The notes: generated by a model from the sequence alone, not told the origin. 64,000 bases of DNA from Pelobates cultripes (GCA_933207985.1 OW240915.1:268054228-268118227), one strand, 5' to 3'. Positions 35,601 through 49,004 are shown, counted from the stretch's first letter. Program-made: numbers and translations.

Positions 35601-37399
35601 ATATATTTGAAGATTATATGTGTGTTTCTATGTGGCTGCAGCATCAAAGCATTGAAGCACACATTTACAAATGGGAGTTCAGTGGGTTCCCTCAAATGTA
35701 TATATATATATATATACATATATATACTGCAAATTCTGAAGTCACATTCCTGACTGTGCAGTGAGAGGCATGACACACTCTTGAGGATGTGACATGATGA
35801 ACAGGGAACAGGGTAATGTACCAGGACCAAAGACTCATTTGACGTGGGGCAAGGATATTTATTTCCTTGTCCCAAGGGTTTGTTTTTTTCATTTTAGGTA
35901 AAATATCAAGGGACAGATATACAGTCAATCGCATTAACATGGTATCATAAAGGGATTTTGTACACATTGCTAGAGGTACGTTAATTTTTTTAATTCAGTG
36001 GAATAAAGAAATATGGAAATATTTATTTTGAGCCAATTTGATTTTTGTATTTAAAATGTTTTTTTATTTCTTATTTTATAAGATACATTTACAAAAAATT
36101 TTAATTAAAATTAGTTCCAAACAAACCGTATAGATCATTAAAAACTATACACAGATATCAAAGGACAATACACAGTGAAGTAACACAAGGGATATTACTT
36201 GACTGTGGTTGTAATACTGATTGGATGAATAAGAATATTTGAATGAATACGTTTTTTATATCCTCTCATATGGATCATTAGGACAATCTAAGAAAGGTAT
36301 GTTCTATGCAATACATCTTACCGATCAGAAATAGAGAGAAGACTCTGGACACTGCATCCCAATATGTCATCCGCTTTTAACAGACAGTTGATGCCCTATT
36401 GATTGGTCTACCTCTAATATCCCTATAGTTCTAGTGATTTATACACCCTGTTGAAGGTCATTGGAACATTTTCACCATATTGTTTCACAAACAAAACGGA
36501 CACCTTCCTTTATAAATATGTTGCTATTGATTTGTCTAAAACGTTGCTACACAGGATACGATACAATTTGCCATGTCAATTATCTGACAATCATTTTCAT
36601 GGGAAATGTTCACCTTTGATCTGAAAATATGTCTTCAATTATTAGGTTGATGAAGAGAGTACAAAATTGGCCAGTGGTAAACTGTGTTCCCTTGTGACAT
36701 TAGCAAGATTTAAGCAACTACAAAATAAATATATAGACCGAAAAAATAAAATAAAAAAAGGAAATATTCTTGACTTACAGGTGTTCGTAAACTTAGAAAA
36801 GGATCGGTTGAATTTTTAGATGGCCACTCGTTGTTTTGTAGAATCAAATATGAAGATTGCAGTTAATATGTGAATGACATTCAATGAGATTGCCAAATGC
36901 AGACAATTTACATTCATTTTCACATTAATAAAAGCCCACCTGTGATGAATTGGAAACTAAATAAGCATATCAGTTTTAATTAGATATTTTGGAGGCTGCT
37001 TCAAGTTAAACATCAAAATATATTAGTTTCTATTTTTAAAAAAGGCCACATCCTCAGATGATTCATCTATAATGTATGGGGAAATTAAGGATATAATGGT
37101 AGATATTTATAAGCATTATATTTATAACACATTTCATGTTAGTAAGATGCAAAAAACAGTAATTTTATAGGAGACCGTGATGAAGCACCAATTCTAAGAC
37201 AGAGTAATGTATTCTTATAATTCCTGTTTTGGAAGAATGTAGTCCTTATATGAAGTGGACCAAATAATATGAACCAGTTATTATATTTTGATCACGTGAC
37301 TCAATAACTCCTTCAATACATGAAAGCTACTTACTAGCTTTTGCAATGGCAGACTGTTGCTTAGTTTGCAATCTAGAATTGTTCGTAGGTCCTTTTCAA
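35601..37399. other. AT-rich non-coding DNA
   Basis: Holds a (TA)n microsatellite at 35698-35726 and nothing else identified. Confidence 0.5.
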
Positions 37400-37403
37400 T
37401 TAA

Positions 37404-37475
37404 CCCCTTAAGTACCAAACTTCTGGAATAAAAGGGAATCATGACATGTCACACATGTCATGTGCCCTTAAGGGT
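37404..37475. mobile_element. 72-bp TTAA-flanked palindromic mini-element
   Basis: TTAA on both sides (37400-37403 and 37476-37479). It begins CCCCTTAAG and ends CTTAAGGGT, with a central palindrome CATGACATG/CATGTCATG. TTAA plus C-rich ends fit a piggyBac-type remnant. A partial copy is at 54921. Confidence 0.65.
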
Positions 37476-37479
37476 TTAA

Positions 37480-38460
37480 TGTTATCCCTAATTCAACCCC
37501 ATTTAATGTATAGTGGCTTGTGGTTTCCTAATTCCAAAATGCATGACTTTGAATTTATATGTATTGAATCTTATCTGCCACTTGTCCCCCAATTTAATCA
37601 AACCCTCTATAGAAATGTTATCATGTTCAGACTGTACTAGTTTGGTGTCATCTTCAAATTCTGACACATGACTTTCAATGCTTACTTCAAGATAATTTAT
37701 AAACAGATTAAAGAGAAGTGAAACCAGGACCGAGCCTTAAGGCACTCCACTTACCGCTTTTGTCCAATTTGAAATATTTTTTATTTACAACTACTCTCTA
37801 TACTCTATCTTTAAGCAAGTGTTCTAACGAAGAACCCAGTTTTTCAGCTTTTGGTTTTAGTAGTAAGCGTTTCGTGTGGAACTGTATCAAATGCAAAATC
37901 CAAGTAACTCACATCCAATAGGACACTCCAATTTATATTTCTACTAACTTCTTAAAAGAACACAATTTACTTGATTTCTGCAAATGATATTGTTGTTCAA
38001 AACTGATTCTTGAATATCATCCTTTAACAGCCCTTGACGTAATTTCACAACCACAGATATTAAGCCCACAAATTTGTAAACCACCATATCACCACATCTG
38101 CTTTTCTCCAATCGTCTGGTATGATTCCTGAAAGAAAAGAATCATCAAAGATTAAAAATGGTGGCATGGACATGTCTGCACCAAGCCCTCTTAGTACTCA
38201 TGTGACTGTGGGGCTTTGTTTACATTAATTTTATTTAATTGATATAGCACCTTATCTTGTGTTAACCGATCACCTGTTTGCTGTAAGGCTTTTGTGACAG
38301 GGATTTGCAAATCTACAGTCATAAATTCTTATTCCCTATATACTAAAGAAGAAAAAAATATTTAGAATTGCTGCCTTGCCCAGATCCTCATTGATTAACA
38401 CACCCATCTCAGATACCAATACACCAACACTTGCACTCTTAACCTTTTTGCCATTAATGT
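37480..38460 (-). pseudogene. CR1-like LINE reverse transcriptase remnant
   Basis: Read on the minus strand, the frame fragments include a SYLDFAFDTVPHETL-like block (RT motif with F-DTVPH) and a VYRVVVNKK block. Then comes FEDDTKLVQSE near 37641-37660, the catalytic F-A-DD motif with Ala changed to Glu. DKWQIRFN and a KVMHFG-like end follow. This order matches CR1-group LINEs. Many stops and small indels are present, so the copy is old. The expected 3' tail is missing; the 72-bp TTAA element lies just beyond. Confidence 0.7.
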
Positions 38461-38464
38461 ACTG

Positions 38465-38656
38465 TTTAGTAGAGAGCCACTAGAGGAGGACTTAACTCTG
38501 CAATGTAAATATTGCAGTTTATGAAAACTGCAATAATTAAACTTGCAGGGTTAAAGGTAGTGGGAGTTGGCACCCAGACCACTCCAAAGGGCAGAAGTGG
38601 TCTGGGTTCCTGGAGTATCTCTTTAAGTTGTTTTGTTGTTTAGAGTATCCCTTTAA
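38465..38656. mobile_element. Partial TTAA-type MITE
   Basis: Shares CACTAGAGG, the GCAGTTTATGAAAACTGC palindrome and a CCAGACCACT..AGTGGTCTGG inverted pair with the 5118 element. It ends TATCCC at TTTAAAG (TTAA 38653-38656). A second end-like ATCTCTTTAAG lies at about 38615. The left end is missing. Confidence 0.6.
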
Positions 38657-40320
38657 AGTAACACCCAAATAACATATGTTTAATAGTACATTAATGATGC
38701 CTGAACATGTTTATAAAACATATTAGAAATATAACTGGGACTAAAAAATACTGCACTTTTTTCTCATTAACTTTTTGTTTTAGTATATCAGATCAGCAAA
38801 TAAAAAAAACTCCAAGGTTTTGTTAGTTAATGCTACATACACAGTCTTGCAGCCCATAAAACCACCTGCCAACCCATAAAAACCTAAGGAAATGTTAACA
38901 ACCTGTTGTAATGTCAAGAGAAAGACAATAGTGCATTAACCCCCTTTACACTTACTGCCAACCTTGCACAACTTGATCTATATTCAGGCAAGAACACATT
39001 TTCTCAGTCGTAAACACTGATCAGTTATTTGAAAGCCAATAAACTCTTGCTGTTTTACGTCTTTCACAGTTGCTGTAAAGAAAGTAACTGGTTTCTGTTT
39101 CAGAACAAAACCTAAACACGTATAAATAACCAAAACAGTTCCACAGGACCCCTATTTTACAGAAATGGACCTTGGGTTGGTCACTTATTAAATGAGTGAG
39201 TGTGCATTTTCCCTTTAGAATTATGGAGGTTCAAAGAAATGTCTGTCCACAAGAAACAAATTAGCTAGACTCGTGCCTGTCCATCTTCTTCAGCCCACAT
39301 TTTATGAGTGAGATATTAATAACTTGAGAGAGTTCAAGCTATGTTACCTCCTCTTCTCTCCATTTCCTGTAGCACTGTGGTGGAAGAGTATACACTAACA
39401 ATAAACTCAAACTTAAAAAAAAAAAAAAAACAAACATACTTTTGTTATACTGGACAGTCAACAGACAGTCAACAGGTTCTTAAAATATAAAAGAAGCTCT
39501 AACATAACAACATGCAATAAGCAAAATAATAAGATACATTTTCACATTTGATGAAGTAAAAAAATTAAATAGAGTAAACCTCATGTCCTTGCTCCAAGCG
39601 TTCACAGCATTGCAGTTATGATGCTTACAGTGCACCTTTAAATATTTAAATATCATTTTCAGTGTAATGTATTTAATATCTTAGGTCACTTAGTTGTATT
39701 TTTAATTAGAACTTATCAAAGTTAATGGACAAATTGGCGTATATTTATCAAACTGTTCTGAAAAATGATCGTTAAATTCAGTCATTGTTATGATCATATT
39801 TATTCAAGTGTTCTAAAAGTAACCTAAAAATGGTTTTATATAGTAAAACCCACAGTTTTTTGATGAAATTTCAATTTCAGAAGACCACCAAATTTAAAAG
39901 AAAAAGAGAAGGGAAATAGAACAGTTTTCTATAAAAAAAAAAAGGAAAAACGTAAAGTAGTAGTAAAGTAGTAAGATTTCTAAACCTGATGTATCAACAA
40001 AAAATAGCATATATTGAAAAACGTCAGTTAAAGCACAAAAAAGCAACAGATCAAAAAAATCAGACTGTTTAAATGAGTCGTGGTAAAATTTCCAAAAGTT
40101 AAACATAAAACTTTTGGCAACACTTTGATAAGTACCCCCAGCTACATGAAACTTAATTGGCTCACACATTTAAAATATGCCTTCAAAGATGTTTAGTATC
40201 ACAAGTTTTAGGTTTTTACATTTTTTTTCTATATATAGTTATGTTTAATACAGAAATTCCCTTTTGCTCAATGGGATAGTTTATGCTTCTTGGTGCATAT
40301 TCTCATCATTCCATGTTTCT
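38657..40320. other. AT-rich non-coding DNA
   Basis: Holds a poly-A run at about 39415-39431 and no supported gene. Confidence 0.4.
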
Positions 40321-40332
40321 TTTTTTTTTTAG

Positions 40333-40383
40333 AATAAAAAATCTGGAAGAAAATCAGAGAACTGGAAAGACTGCTGCTGATCT
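40333..40383 (+). CDS. Candidate 51-nt internal exon
   Basis: A strong polypyrimidine tract ending in AG (40331-40332) precedes the segment, and GTAAGT (40384-40389) follows it directly, a consensus donor. The length is 51 nt, a multiple of three. In the second frame it reads without a stop as IKNLEENQRTGKTAAD plus partial codons at both ends. The first frame would end in a TGA at 40378-40380. The parent gene was not recognised, and no partner exon was found in the window. If real, the window is partly intronic to a plus-strand gene. Chance occurrence is quite possible. Confidence 0.3.
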
Positions 40384-40389
40384 GTAAGT

Positions 40390-42300
40390 CTTACACTGTG
40401 TGCTGAAGATCTAAAGATAGCCAAGCCAGTCTGCTGTGCGTGTTCTGTTAAAAAGTATATGAATTAATGTGTTATTATAATGTAGAACATAGAAACTCGG
40501 AATGTGGTGAAGTTGGAAAACAACTGTGTACTTCTAGAGGGGCTGTCTGCCCCAGATTATAGCCAGAAAGGGGGTACTTGGAAGGCTGTTTATACCATAC
40601 CTCAAATTACAACTATGCCCTTCTAGTATTAGCAGAATTGTCTTTAATATCCATTTTTCCCACTGATATCAGCATAGCAAAACAATGTTTTCCTTGGCTT
40701 TTAATTTTTTGCAGTCCTAATGAATCTTTGTAAATAAATTAAAATCTTTGAATATTCTTTGCGCACAGTGATAGTAGTAAGTTGCTTAAATCAAATCAAA
40801 AACTAAGAAAATATTTCATAAATTGTGGAACGCATTCAAAATCTATATAAATATCTAGTTAGAGTTGTCTTTTCTGTTTTTTCATTTTTTCACAGTCTTA
40901 TTATATACATTTGCTGTATATTCTTAAGGTGTGTGACCTCCAGATTAACAATATTTAGACAATTTGGAACATTTAAAGATCACGGGGAAGAGTCAACTCA
41001 TGATTCTCTTTTTCTTTTTTTTTTGGTACTATAATTATTTCTGTATACATTTATTTTTCGGATTTGCACATCTAACCCATTTCAACCTTTTCTGTTCTGT
41101 ACATCCATTGTTTTGAAAATCTTTAATAAAAAAATGTTTAGAAAAAATATGGAAAAATATCAACAAATCACAGGAAATTAACCCTATCCGATTTATTGAA
41201 TTCTTTATCATACTGACATCTTTCGCCACATAGAGATGCTGAATCCTTGTCCATTTAGTATGTAAGTAAATACCTAGATTGCTTACAAGTTTAACCTTGT
41301 AGCAATAAAGTTATCAATATAAGCACTTTTTTTTATAACAAAAAGCATAAGCTACAACATTTTATTGTTTAAAACAACAATGACTTTTGTTGCGAGAACT
41401 TCTAAAGTTTTCATTGCAATGGACCATTACACTCTTAATGTTTTCAATGTTGGAGTGAATTTTGAACAGTTTTTCGCATGCAATACTGTTTTCTTCCAGA
41501 TAATTTACTGGATTAAAATTAGCAGTGTGAAAAGCTGTAGAGAAAGCTAAATGCCTGCCAAATCAAAGAAATAATCACATTTTTATGAATATTTAATATC
41601 ATAGTCATGGCAAATAAGGCAAGTAATTAGTACTTACCATAAATTTGCAAAGTATTATTTTATGTAAATGCTACATTCTACTAGTTTGAAATGAATAATT
41701 CATTGTATTACCAGAAAATGACACAAACCAGTAAACATTTAGATCTATGTGTAATTAGTATATTTGGGGGGGGGGGATTCTTGCAAACAAAACTTAATAT
41801 GGAAAATGAGTTTATGAAATTCATGCAAAGTCAGGAAATTTACTAAAATGTTCCAGGGAAAACTTCAAATTCAGATATCAGAAGATGTAAAAACATGCAG
41901 GCTGATAAAGACTGTCTTATATATATTTCTACTGACAAAACAGGTTGGGTAAACATGTGCAAGATTTACAGATACCAGCTGTACATTTTTTAAAATAATT
42001 TCAACTTAAAAAGGTGTGTGAACAAAACAGCTCTTAACTGTCTCTGTTTGTAACTAAACTAAAAAATACTCAAACTAAATATCAAAAAAAGACAAGATAT
42101 GGTATGAAAAAACAACATATGATCAATTTAAAAGAGCCTGGAGGAATTTTTGGGAGTTGAAGCAAAGTTAGGATTACACCAAAATTTATATTTACCTACT
42201 GGTATAAACTTGTTGCAATGCCTGTTAGTAAATGGTTCCATTGGAAGCATGGCCACTTCATAGAAACTGTGATGCCAATTGGTATTAAATGGTGCTAGGT
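40390..42300. other. AT-rich non-coding DNA
   Basis: Holds a G-run at 41766-41777 and no supported gene. Confidence 0.4.
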
Positions 42301-42339
42301 TTTGGTACTAAGTGGTTTCATGGGCTCAACAAAAGAAGA

Positions 42340-43410
42340 CTGTGAAGAAAATAGACTGAGTTCGGTATTTTCTTCTATGTTCGGGCTTTTCTGCAGTATT
42401 TTGTTCATTTTGGATCTATTAGTTTGGTAGTTTAAAACTACTGAACACTGACCACCCTCCTGGCTCATTAACTTCAAAAGAACCGTCTATTAAGCGGCTG
42501 CTGTTCGTATAGCCAAATGCCACGTGGAACAGAAAATGGCGGCCATCTTGTTTGCATGAAAGGAGGCAGCGGGACTTGATTGTCGAGTGTCTGGAACTAA
42601 AATCGGACACTCGACCTCCCGAACCACCGCTGAAATTACCGAACGCCTGCTTCCTTTAGTTGCCGAACAGCCAGGAGAGTGCCATTCGGTAGTTTGGTTC
42701 ATATGAACAAGGGGAGCAATCGCTCCTATGAGCCAGGAGGATCCATTCAGGACTTTTATTCGTTTTATGTCATTTACTGAATTGACCGACCACACACGCT
42801 GAATTCGTGGAACTGTTTTGGGCAGGAGCCTCGTGTGTGATCGGTAACTTATGACTTCCATACTTTTTGAGAATCCCTCACCCGATCTGGGTGAAATTTG
42901 GATATGTTGGTCCCCCAGATCGGGGCTATCAGGGGATATGTAACTTGTGGGGATACCTTGTGTGGAAAGGGGTGTTCTAATTTTTGGGAAAATTGTGTGC
43001 CCTCTGCCTGGAGATAATTGGGTTATTCCTTAACTTATCTCAATATCACCCAGGCAGAGAGAGGGCGGGGGTTACTGTAAATCTGTATGTTGATTGGTTA
43101 TTGTCTTTGTTTACTGTGGGAGGTTCTCTTGCAGGGGGATTTCTCATAAAAGCCAGTGTGGCATCAATACAAGTTATTCCTGTTACACCCTTCATGAAGT
43201 CTGGGCTCATGTTTGGGGAATATTCTACTTGCTTGGGAGAATCATCTTTGAAGCTGCATTCATCTACACTACTCCTCTACCTCCTAACTGCAGTTATAAT
43301 CACTTATGCTCAGCTATTGGGAAAGGAGTAGAAGACCACAGTACCATAACCACTGCAGGTCTTAACAAAGACACTAGGCAAGCTTGCTGGCAAAATTAAC
43401 CCTCCTTCCA
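42340..43410 (+). mobile_element. Possible solo LTR or LTR-like repeat
   Basis: About 1 kb of distinctly GC-richer sequence. A CATAAAAGCC TATA-like box lies at about 43146, followed by a T/C-rich downstream part, which is a layout typical of retroviral-type LTRs. Exact TG..CA ends and a target duplication were not found, so boundaries are approximate. It contains no protein remnant. Confidence 0.35.
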
Positions 43411-45010
43411 AAACGTTTGCTCTTGGTGTTGTGGCAAAGTAAGCCTGCATGTGCTTACCTGCACAGAAAAATAAAGAATGTAAAAAAATAAATAAATAAC
43501 CCCTTCATTGTTGCAATGGAAAGCAGCACAATACACTGCTCTTGTGTGTGAGACTGATAGTGAAAGAAAAATAAAGCATATAAATTAATGAAAGAGAGTC
43601 ACGATTTGCTCTCTTACCGACAACCGTCTGGATTTTTCCATAAAAGTACATAAATAAAAATTGAAAAAAAAAGTGGTATCCTGAGAACCTCCAAAGAAAC
43701 AAGATAAACCCTTATCCTTCTCCACCACTTGGGATGTGAGGTGGAGAGTAATTTACATAAGGGTTCAGGAGATCCCCTGACTCCCAGGCTCGTGCATGAA
43801 ATAATACTGGGCATCTTCAGGGCCCAGGAGAGTGGTTATAAGGTCAATACCATCAGGATTAATCCTTAAAAATATTCATGACGAGAAAATGCTCAGAAGT
43901 TACCCAGTCTCTTTGGGCCCTATTGAGGTTGATCTCCTTGGAACAAACCCCTGATAATATTTACGACAAAAAAAAAAATATCTTCCTACTTACCCAACAA
44001 ATATCTTAATAATAGTGAGGGGAGAAAGAACCTAAAAAAAAATCCTATACAAAAATAATAATACTTCTGTAGTCTTCATTGAAGATAGGCTTGATAGTCT
44101 TCTTTCTTCAATCACAAAAGGACAAATACAAAAACACTAGATTCAGACAAAACAATATAAAACAAAATTTTAAAAAAGACACAATTTGCACAAAATCAAA
44201 GAAATTAAAAACCTGACACAGATAAAAAAAATATCCATATGAGTCTATTTAGAGGTCTGCACCAACTTAACGTAAAGACCTTTGCTTTTTGATAGTCTTC
44301 ATGAGGAAGACCCTCTAGTGACAGTCTAGCAGATACCAGAGGTGTGATATTGATAAATTTAAAAGGCAATGTTCTACAATGTCCATAAAGAGGGACATCA
44401 TCTATGTACCAAAGCCATTTTATAAAGGTGCCATAGAGTACCTCTTTAATGAGCAGTGTTGTTATGAGCTTTGGAAACACCAATATAGAACAGTATTTGG
44501 ACTTTATTGGGCACATGCAACACAATAACTTAACCCTCCTTAATTAAAATATTATGAAATAAATAATTTAGTTGGTTTGATCTTTATTAAATCATGGGAG
44601 ATCTATTGGGTTATGTTCATTAAATCTAGTGTGTAATGGGAAAAATTATGCATTAACAAAAAAAATTAAAAAGGAATTATATTCAGTTAGGTAGTTAATT
44701 ATCAGATCAGGTATTATCTAGCTATTTTAATTGAGCTAGCCCAGTTCCCAAAATACCTATCAATGCCTACTACATTGAATAAGTAATTGCAGAAACATTT
44801 TTATTGCTAGGGGACTAACCAGTCCTCATGCTGACGAATATTGGTCAATATTTCTGGATCTAATAAAATAACTAGGTAATGAATAACTGCCAAACTAAAT
44901 AAAAAATATGTGTTAATTTTTGTTGAGAGTTGCAAAGCATCCGTTAGGCCCCCAGTAATAATTGTGAATAACCTGTTTTGAATGCTAGATGTAACAAAAT
45001 AAACACTTGA
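43411..45010. other. AT-rich non-coding DNA
   Basis: No supported feature was seen. Confidence 0.4.
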
Positions 45011-45019
45011 TCAATCATA

Positions 45020-46215
45020 ATCATATGATTATGGCTCTGTCCTTGGTCCCCTTCTATTTTCTCTTTATACTGCCTCTCTTGGCAAGCTTATTTCCTCTTT
45101 TTGATTCAACTACCACCTGTACGCTGATGACACTCAGATATACCTCTCCTCCCCGAACCTCTCCCCTGCCGTCCTGCAATGTGTCACTGCTTGCCTTTCT
45201 TCCATCTCTGACTGGATGTCCTCACGCTTTCTGAAACTCAATCTCTCTAAAACTGAACTCCTTGTCTTTCCTCCTCCTAATACTGATCCTCCTCTCTCGC
45301 TCTCCCTTCAAGTCAGTGATATCCACATTAGTCCATCCTTGCAAGCACGCTGTCTTGGCGTCATACTTGACTCTGGACTCACCTTTGAGCCTCACATCCA
45401 GTTTGTTGCCAAATCCTGTAGGTTCCAACTCAAAAACATAGCCCGCATCCGCCCCTTTCTTACGCAAGATGCGACCAAAGAGCTTGTCCATGCTCTAGTA
45501 ATTTCCCACATGGATTACTGTAACCCTCTCCTGATTGGTCTCCCCAAAAGCCGTATTGCCCCGCTACAGTCTGTAATGAATGATGCAGCTAGAATGATTT
45601 TCCTCTCTAGTCGGTCCTCTCACACATCACCCCTTGCCAGTCCTTACATTGGCTCCCTGTATCCTATAGGAGTCAATTCAAAGTGCTAACCCATACATTT
45701 AAAGCACTGAACAATTCTCCTCAATGATCCATGGGTATGCCCTTCCTTGTTCCCTCCGCTCTGCTCATGACCACCTCCTGACCACTGCTCGCACCCGTAC
45801 AGCCAACTCGCGCTTGCAGGACCTCTCACGGGTGGCTCCTTTCCTATGGAATAACCTGCCTACCGCCATCAGACTCTCCCTTAGTCTTTAATCATTTAAG
45901 AAGAGCCTTAAAACCCATCTCTTCAGGAAAGCTTATGGCCTCCCAGAGTAACCTCTGCCTTACATACCTGTCTCTTGCTCTCTCCTGTAGGGCAGCACTC
46001 TACCCCCTCCTCCAGCTCTGCTTCCCTCCCACCCTATTTGATATTTCCTGTCCTAACGTGTCTTATACCCCACCTCCTATAGACTGTGAGCTCGTTTGAG
46101 CAGGGTCCTCTTCAACCTATGGTTCCTGTAAGTTTTCCCCCTCTCATAATATTGTAAAGCGCTATTGAATCTGTTGGCGCTATATAAATGGCAATAATAA
46201 TAATAATATGCCTTC
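45020..46215 (+). pseudogene. L2/CR1-like LINE, reverse transcriptase C-terminal remnant
   Basis: The reading starts in RT with GSVLGPLLFSLY. It continues with the catalytic LYADDTQIYL (YADD codons at 45120-45131) and SDWMSSRFLKLNLSKTELLVF. CLGVILDSGLTFEPHI and SHMDYCNPLLIGLP follow, all in one frame open from about 45104 to the stop at 45687. After that the reading shifts frame and meets stops. The 3' end has GCGCTATATAAATGG followed by an (AATAAT)n tail, as in L2/CR1-type LINEs that end in short tandem repeats. It is 5'-truncated. The same family occurs at 51190-52185. Confidence 0.8.
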
Positions 46216-46950
46216 CATAAAATAGGTCATATTTCAAGAACGGGGTTTGATCTAAAAAAACAACTAGCCGTCAATATACAATCTAACAACTACCATAATT
46301 AATGGGGGTTTTTTTTTTTAAATTTGCGGGGAGGGAACTGGGTTAGTCACCCTTTAAAATAATTGCTAATTACTAGTATTTGATCCTACCTTAAATTACA
46401 AACCATAACAAACATAGCAAACCAAGTGAATGTTTTTTTAATGAATATACTAATTAAGGAGACCAACCCATCTAAGATCTATTCAGCATTTCCAAATAAA
46501 AGACCTTCCAAACATTCCATCTTTATAAATCTTACATTTTACCGTTTTTCTTGAGATTTTGTCAACTCGTTGGTGATGTAACTCAGTCTTCATTTTTGAG
46601 GCTGTACTTTTATTGCATCTATCTATCCCACAATGTATCCATCAGCCCATATAAATAAGCTTCAACTTGCATGCAGTCTAGCTTAGTTTGTCCATGTGAG
46701 TCCATTTAACACAATCCCTTTGCCAATTTTTGATCTGAGAGAGAAATGCTCAATGGGGAAATCTTATATTGCATTGAGTAAATTTTACTAAGAGTATACT
46801 TGAAGCCAGAAGATTTAGGACCTTCATAGAATCTTTTGTTGCTGGATTCTTTTGTTTTGTTGCTCTCAGCTATAATATTGAAGCAGTGAAGTTAGGGCTA
46901 GGTCGGTAGGTAGCAGGCTCTGAAGTACCACCCAATCTAGTAAGTGTTAT
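46216..46950. other. Non-coding DNA
   Basis: No supported feature was seen. Confidence 0.4.
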
Positions 46951-47180
46951 CTGATTAGTTTATTTCTTTTTCTTTTTTTTTTTGGTCTGGCGTGATTTAT
47001 ATTAGCTCTTGAATTTATTCAGCTGGGAACTCTGGGTGAGGCAATGGTGAGTACCAATATAGACTGGATTGATTATACCAATGTCTAATTATTGCTTGTT
47101 AATTTGCCACTTTATGAACTTGTTTTACACTTTCACTATGCTTTTGCCTATAAATGGTTGTTATTTCTTGTGTGATGTAG

Positions 47181-47222
47181 CTTGGCAAAGATGCTTTCAG
47201 GAGTCGAAACGTTGCGGTGTCT
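47181..47222 (+). ncRNA. Degenerate hammerhead-like stem plus GAAACG motif
   Basis: CTTGGCAAAGATG, a weak stem, then GTCGAAACGTTGCGG. AATAAA follows at about 47233 and GAGTGTCTGG at 47257, as after the 35.5-kb copy. The stem is poorly paired, so this is the weakest of the five copies. Confidence 0.25.
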
Positions 47223-47299
47223 CACTTGTCCTAATAAATACATTTGAAGATACTTGGAGTGTCTGGAACACTCTTTCTACCACTGATAACTCTTCAGCA

Positions 47300-48995
47300 G
47301 GTTTCTTTTCACCCTTTAAGAACTTTAGACCCACTTTACTTGTTATTGTGTTGGTAGTTTTTCAGCTAAAATAGAGGTGGAATTAGAATAGGCTGGTGGC
47401 AAATGTAACCTTCATTTAACAGGTATCAATGAACACAGAGAGTGACATTAATATTTCCTTTTTCAGTCTTTTATCAGCCAACATGTGGCGTTAAAAATCA
47501 AACGTGAGAGGAAACAAGAAATGTGGAGGTCTTGTCTTGGTGTTTAATAGTTGCATGTTAATAGAAGCTAAGAGAAGTGCTACCAAAGGAGAAGAGAGAT
47601 AGCTAGCTTTATAGTATATAACTAAACAAATACCTAAGCTAAGTCTTTCCAGAGGAACACATTTTGGTCTCAAATAGTAGAAATATCAACTGGATTGTTT
47701 TTTCAGATTCTTTTTGTAAAGTGTCTGGTTATTATGGGGGCTTTTTTTAATACACAAGGATGCAATTAAGATACATGGGAAGAGCTTATTAATCTAAACA
47801 GAAATATGACTGTCACTATGGAATCAGGAAAGATTGTTTTCTATTTTTGTGGCACAATTGACAGTCGTTCACTTACTTTTCTTTCTTTTTCTTTTTTTGG
47901 ATGAACAGCATAAAATGACGTGTGAAAATGGTAGTACAAGGCTTGTTTAGGATCATTATGTTTAGGGATAGAGTTGGGTTAAATTTGGGATTGGGGAACA
48001 CGGAGTGTTTAGGTTTTAAGAGGAGTTAAGGCAGATTTAGGCTTTGAATGCTGGAGTTCGTAACACTATTTTTAATGTACTCAACCTTCTATGTCTTCTG
48101 CAGACCAGTCAGATTGATGATATGAGAGCTGCGGGAGTTGTTATACAGTGTGCATCACTCACTGTTGACTTGTTAATATACAGTGTGCATCAGATAAAGC
48201 TTCCCCTGCTCCCTATGTAATGCATTTCCTGTGTGAGAGGTTACTAGCAAGCAGACGGGAAGTGAGCCATTCCTCTTCCTACCTAGCCCTACAAACAGTC
48301 TCTGGAGGAGCTGCACTGAGTTTTACACCCTCTATAACTATTCCTGCATCTCTTTTATTTATTGATTAATTTATTTATAAAAGATGTTACCAGAAAGGAT
48401 GCATTAAGATTTCTCTTGTTTTTAAGTATGTCCTGGGCCCACAAAGATTGCATTGTTAAAATAGGGTACAATATAATTCTACAAAAAATAATACAACATA
48501 TATTTATATACATACACTCATATATAAATTTCAAGTCAAAGATGACAGGTACATTCTGGATTGAGATATGTTGTCATAGATCTCGTAAAGGATTTTACAT
48601 TGAATGTGATTTTGACTGTGACTGTGCGGTGCGCTGTAGAAAAATGAGGATCAAGCCACTATTTTTGTATTGTGGTATGCTAAATATCCTGCTGGTACTG
48701 GATCGTAAGTTATAGGAGGTGGGAACAGCTGCATTCTACTCAGGTAGAGCGGGAGCTTCCTAAAAAAAGCTGTATTAAGGTTGACTGGACTACTGGCCAT
48801 GGCCCCTGGTATTATCTCCCCACCAGCCTAAATAAAGGACACCTGTCCAGCCATGCTCTTTGACTGATAATAATATATAACTACAACATACACAATCAGT
48901 ATGTATCTCAACATACACAAACAGATCAGTCTGATATGAAAACCCAATGTATTAGCCATTCAGAGTCAGTGTTACCTCAAAAGGTATGATTTATT
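47300..48995. other. Non-coding DNA
   Basis: No supported feature was seen. A short ACAGTGTGCATCA(C/G) direct repeat lies at about 48146 and 48180. Confidence 0.4.
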
Positions 48996-49004
48996 TTATT
49001 GTAA

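Noticed and set aside
42490..43399. Open frames of 101-123 codons on both strands
   Set aside because: They overlap each other in a GC-richer LTR-like repeat and show no conserved motif.
46975..47055. Exon-like segment with T-tract, AG and GTGAGT donor
   Set aside because: The acceptor is some distance from the T-tract, the segment has no convincing frame, and it lies just upstream of a retroelement-like tail.
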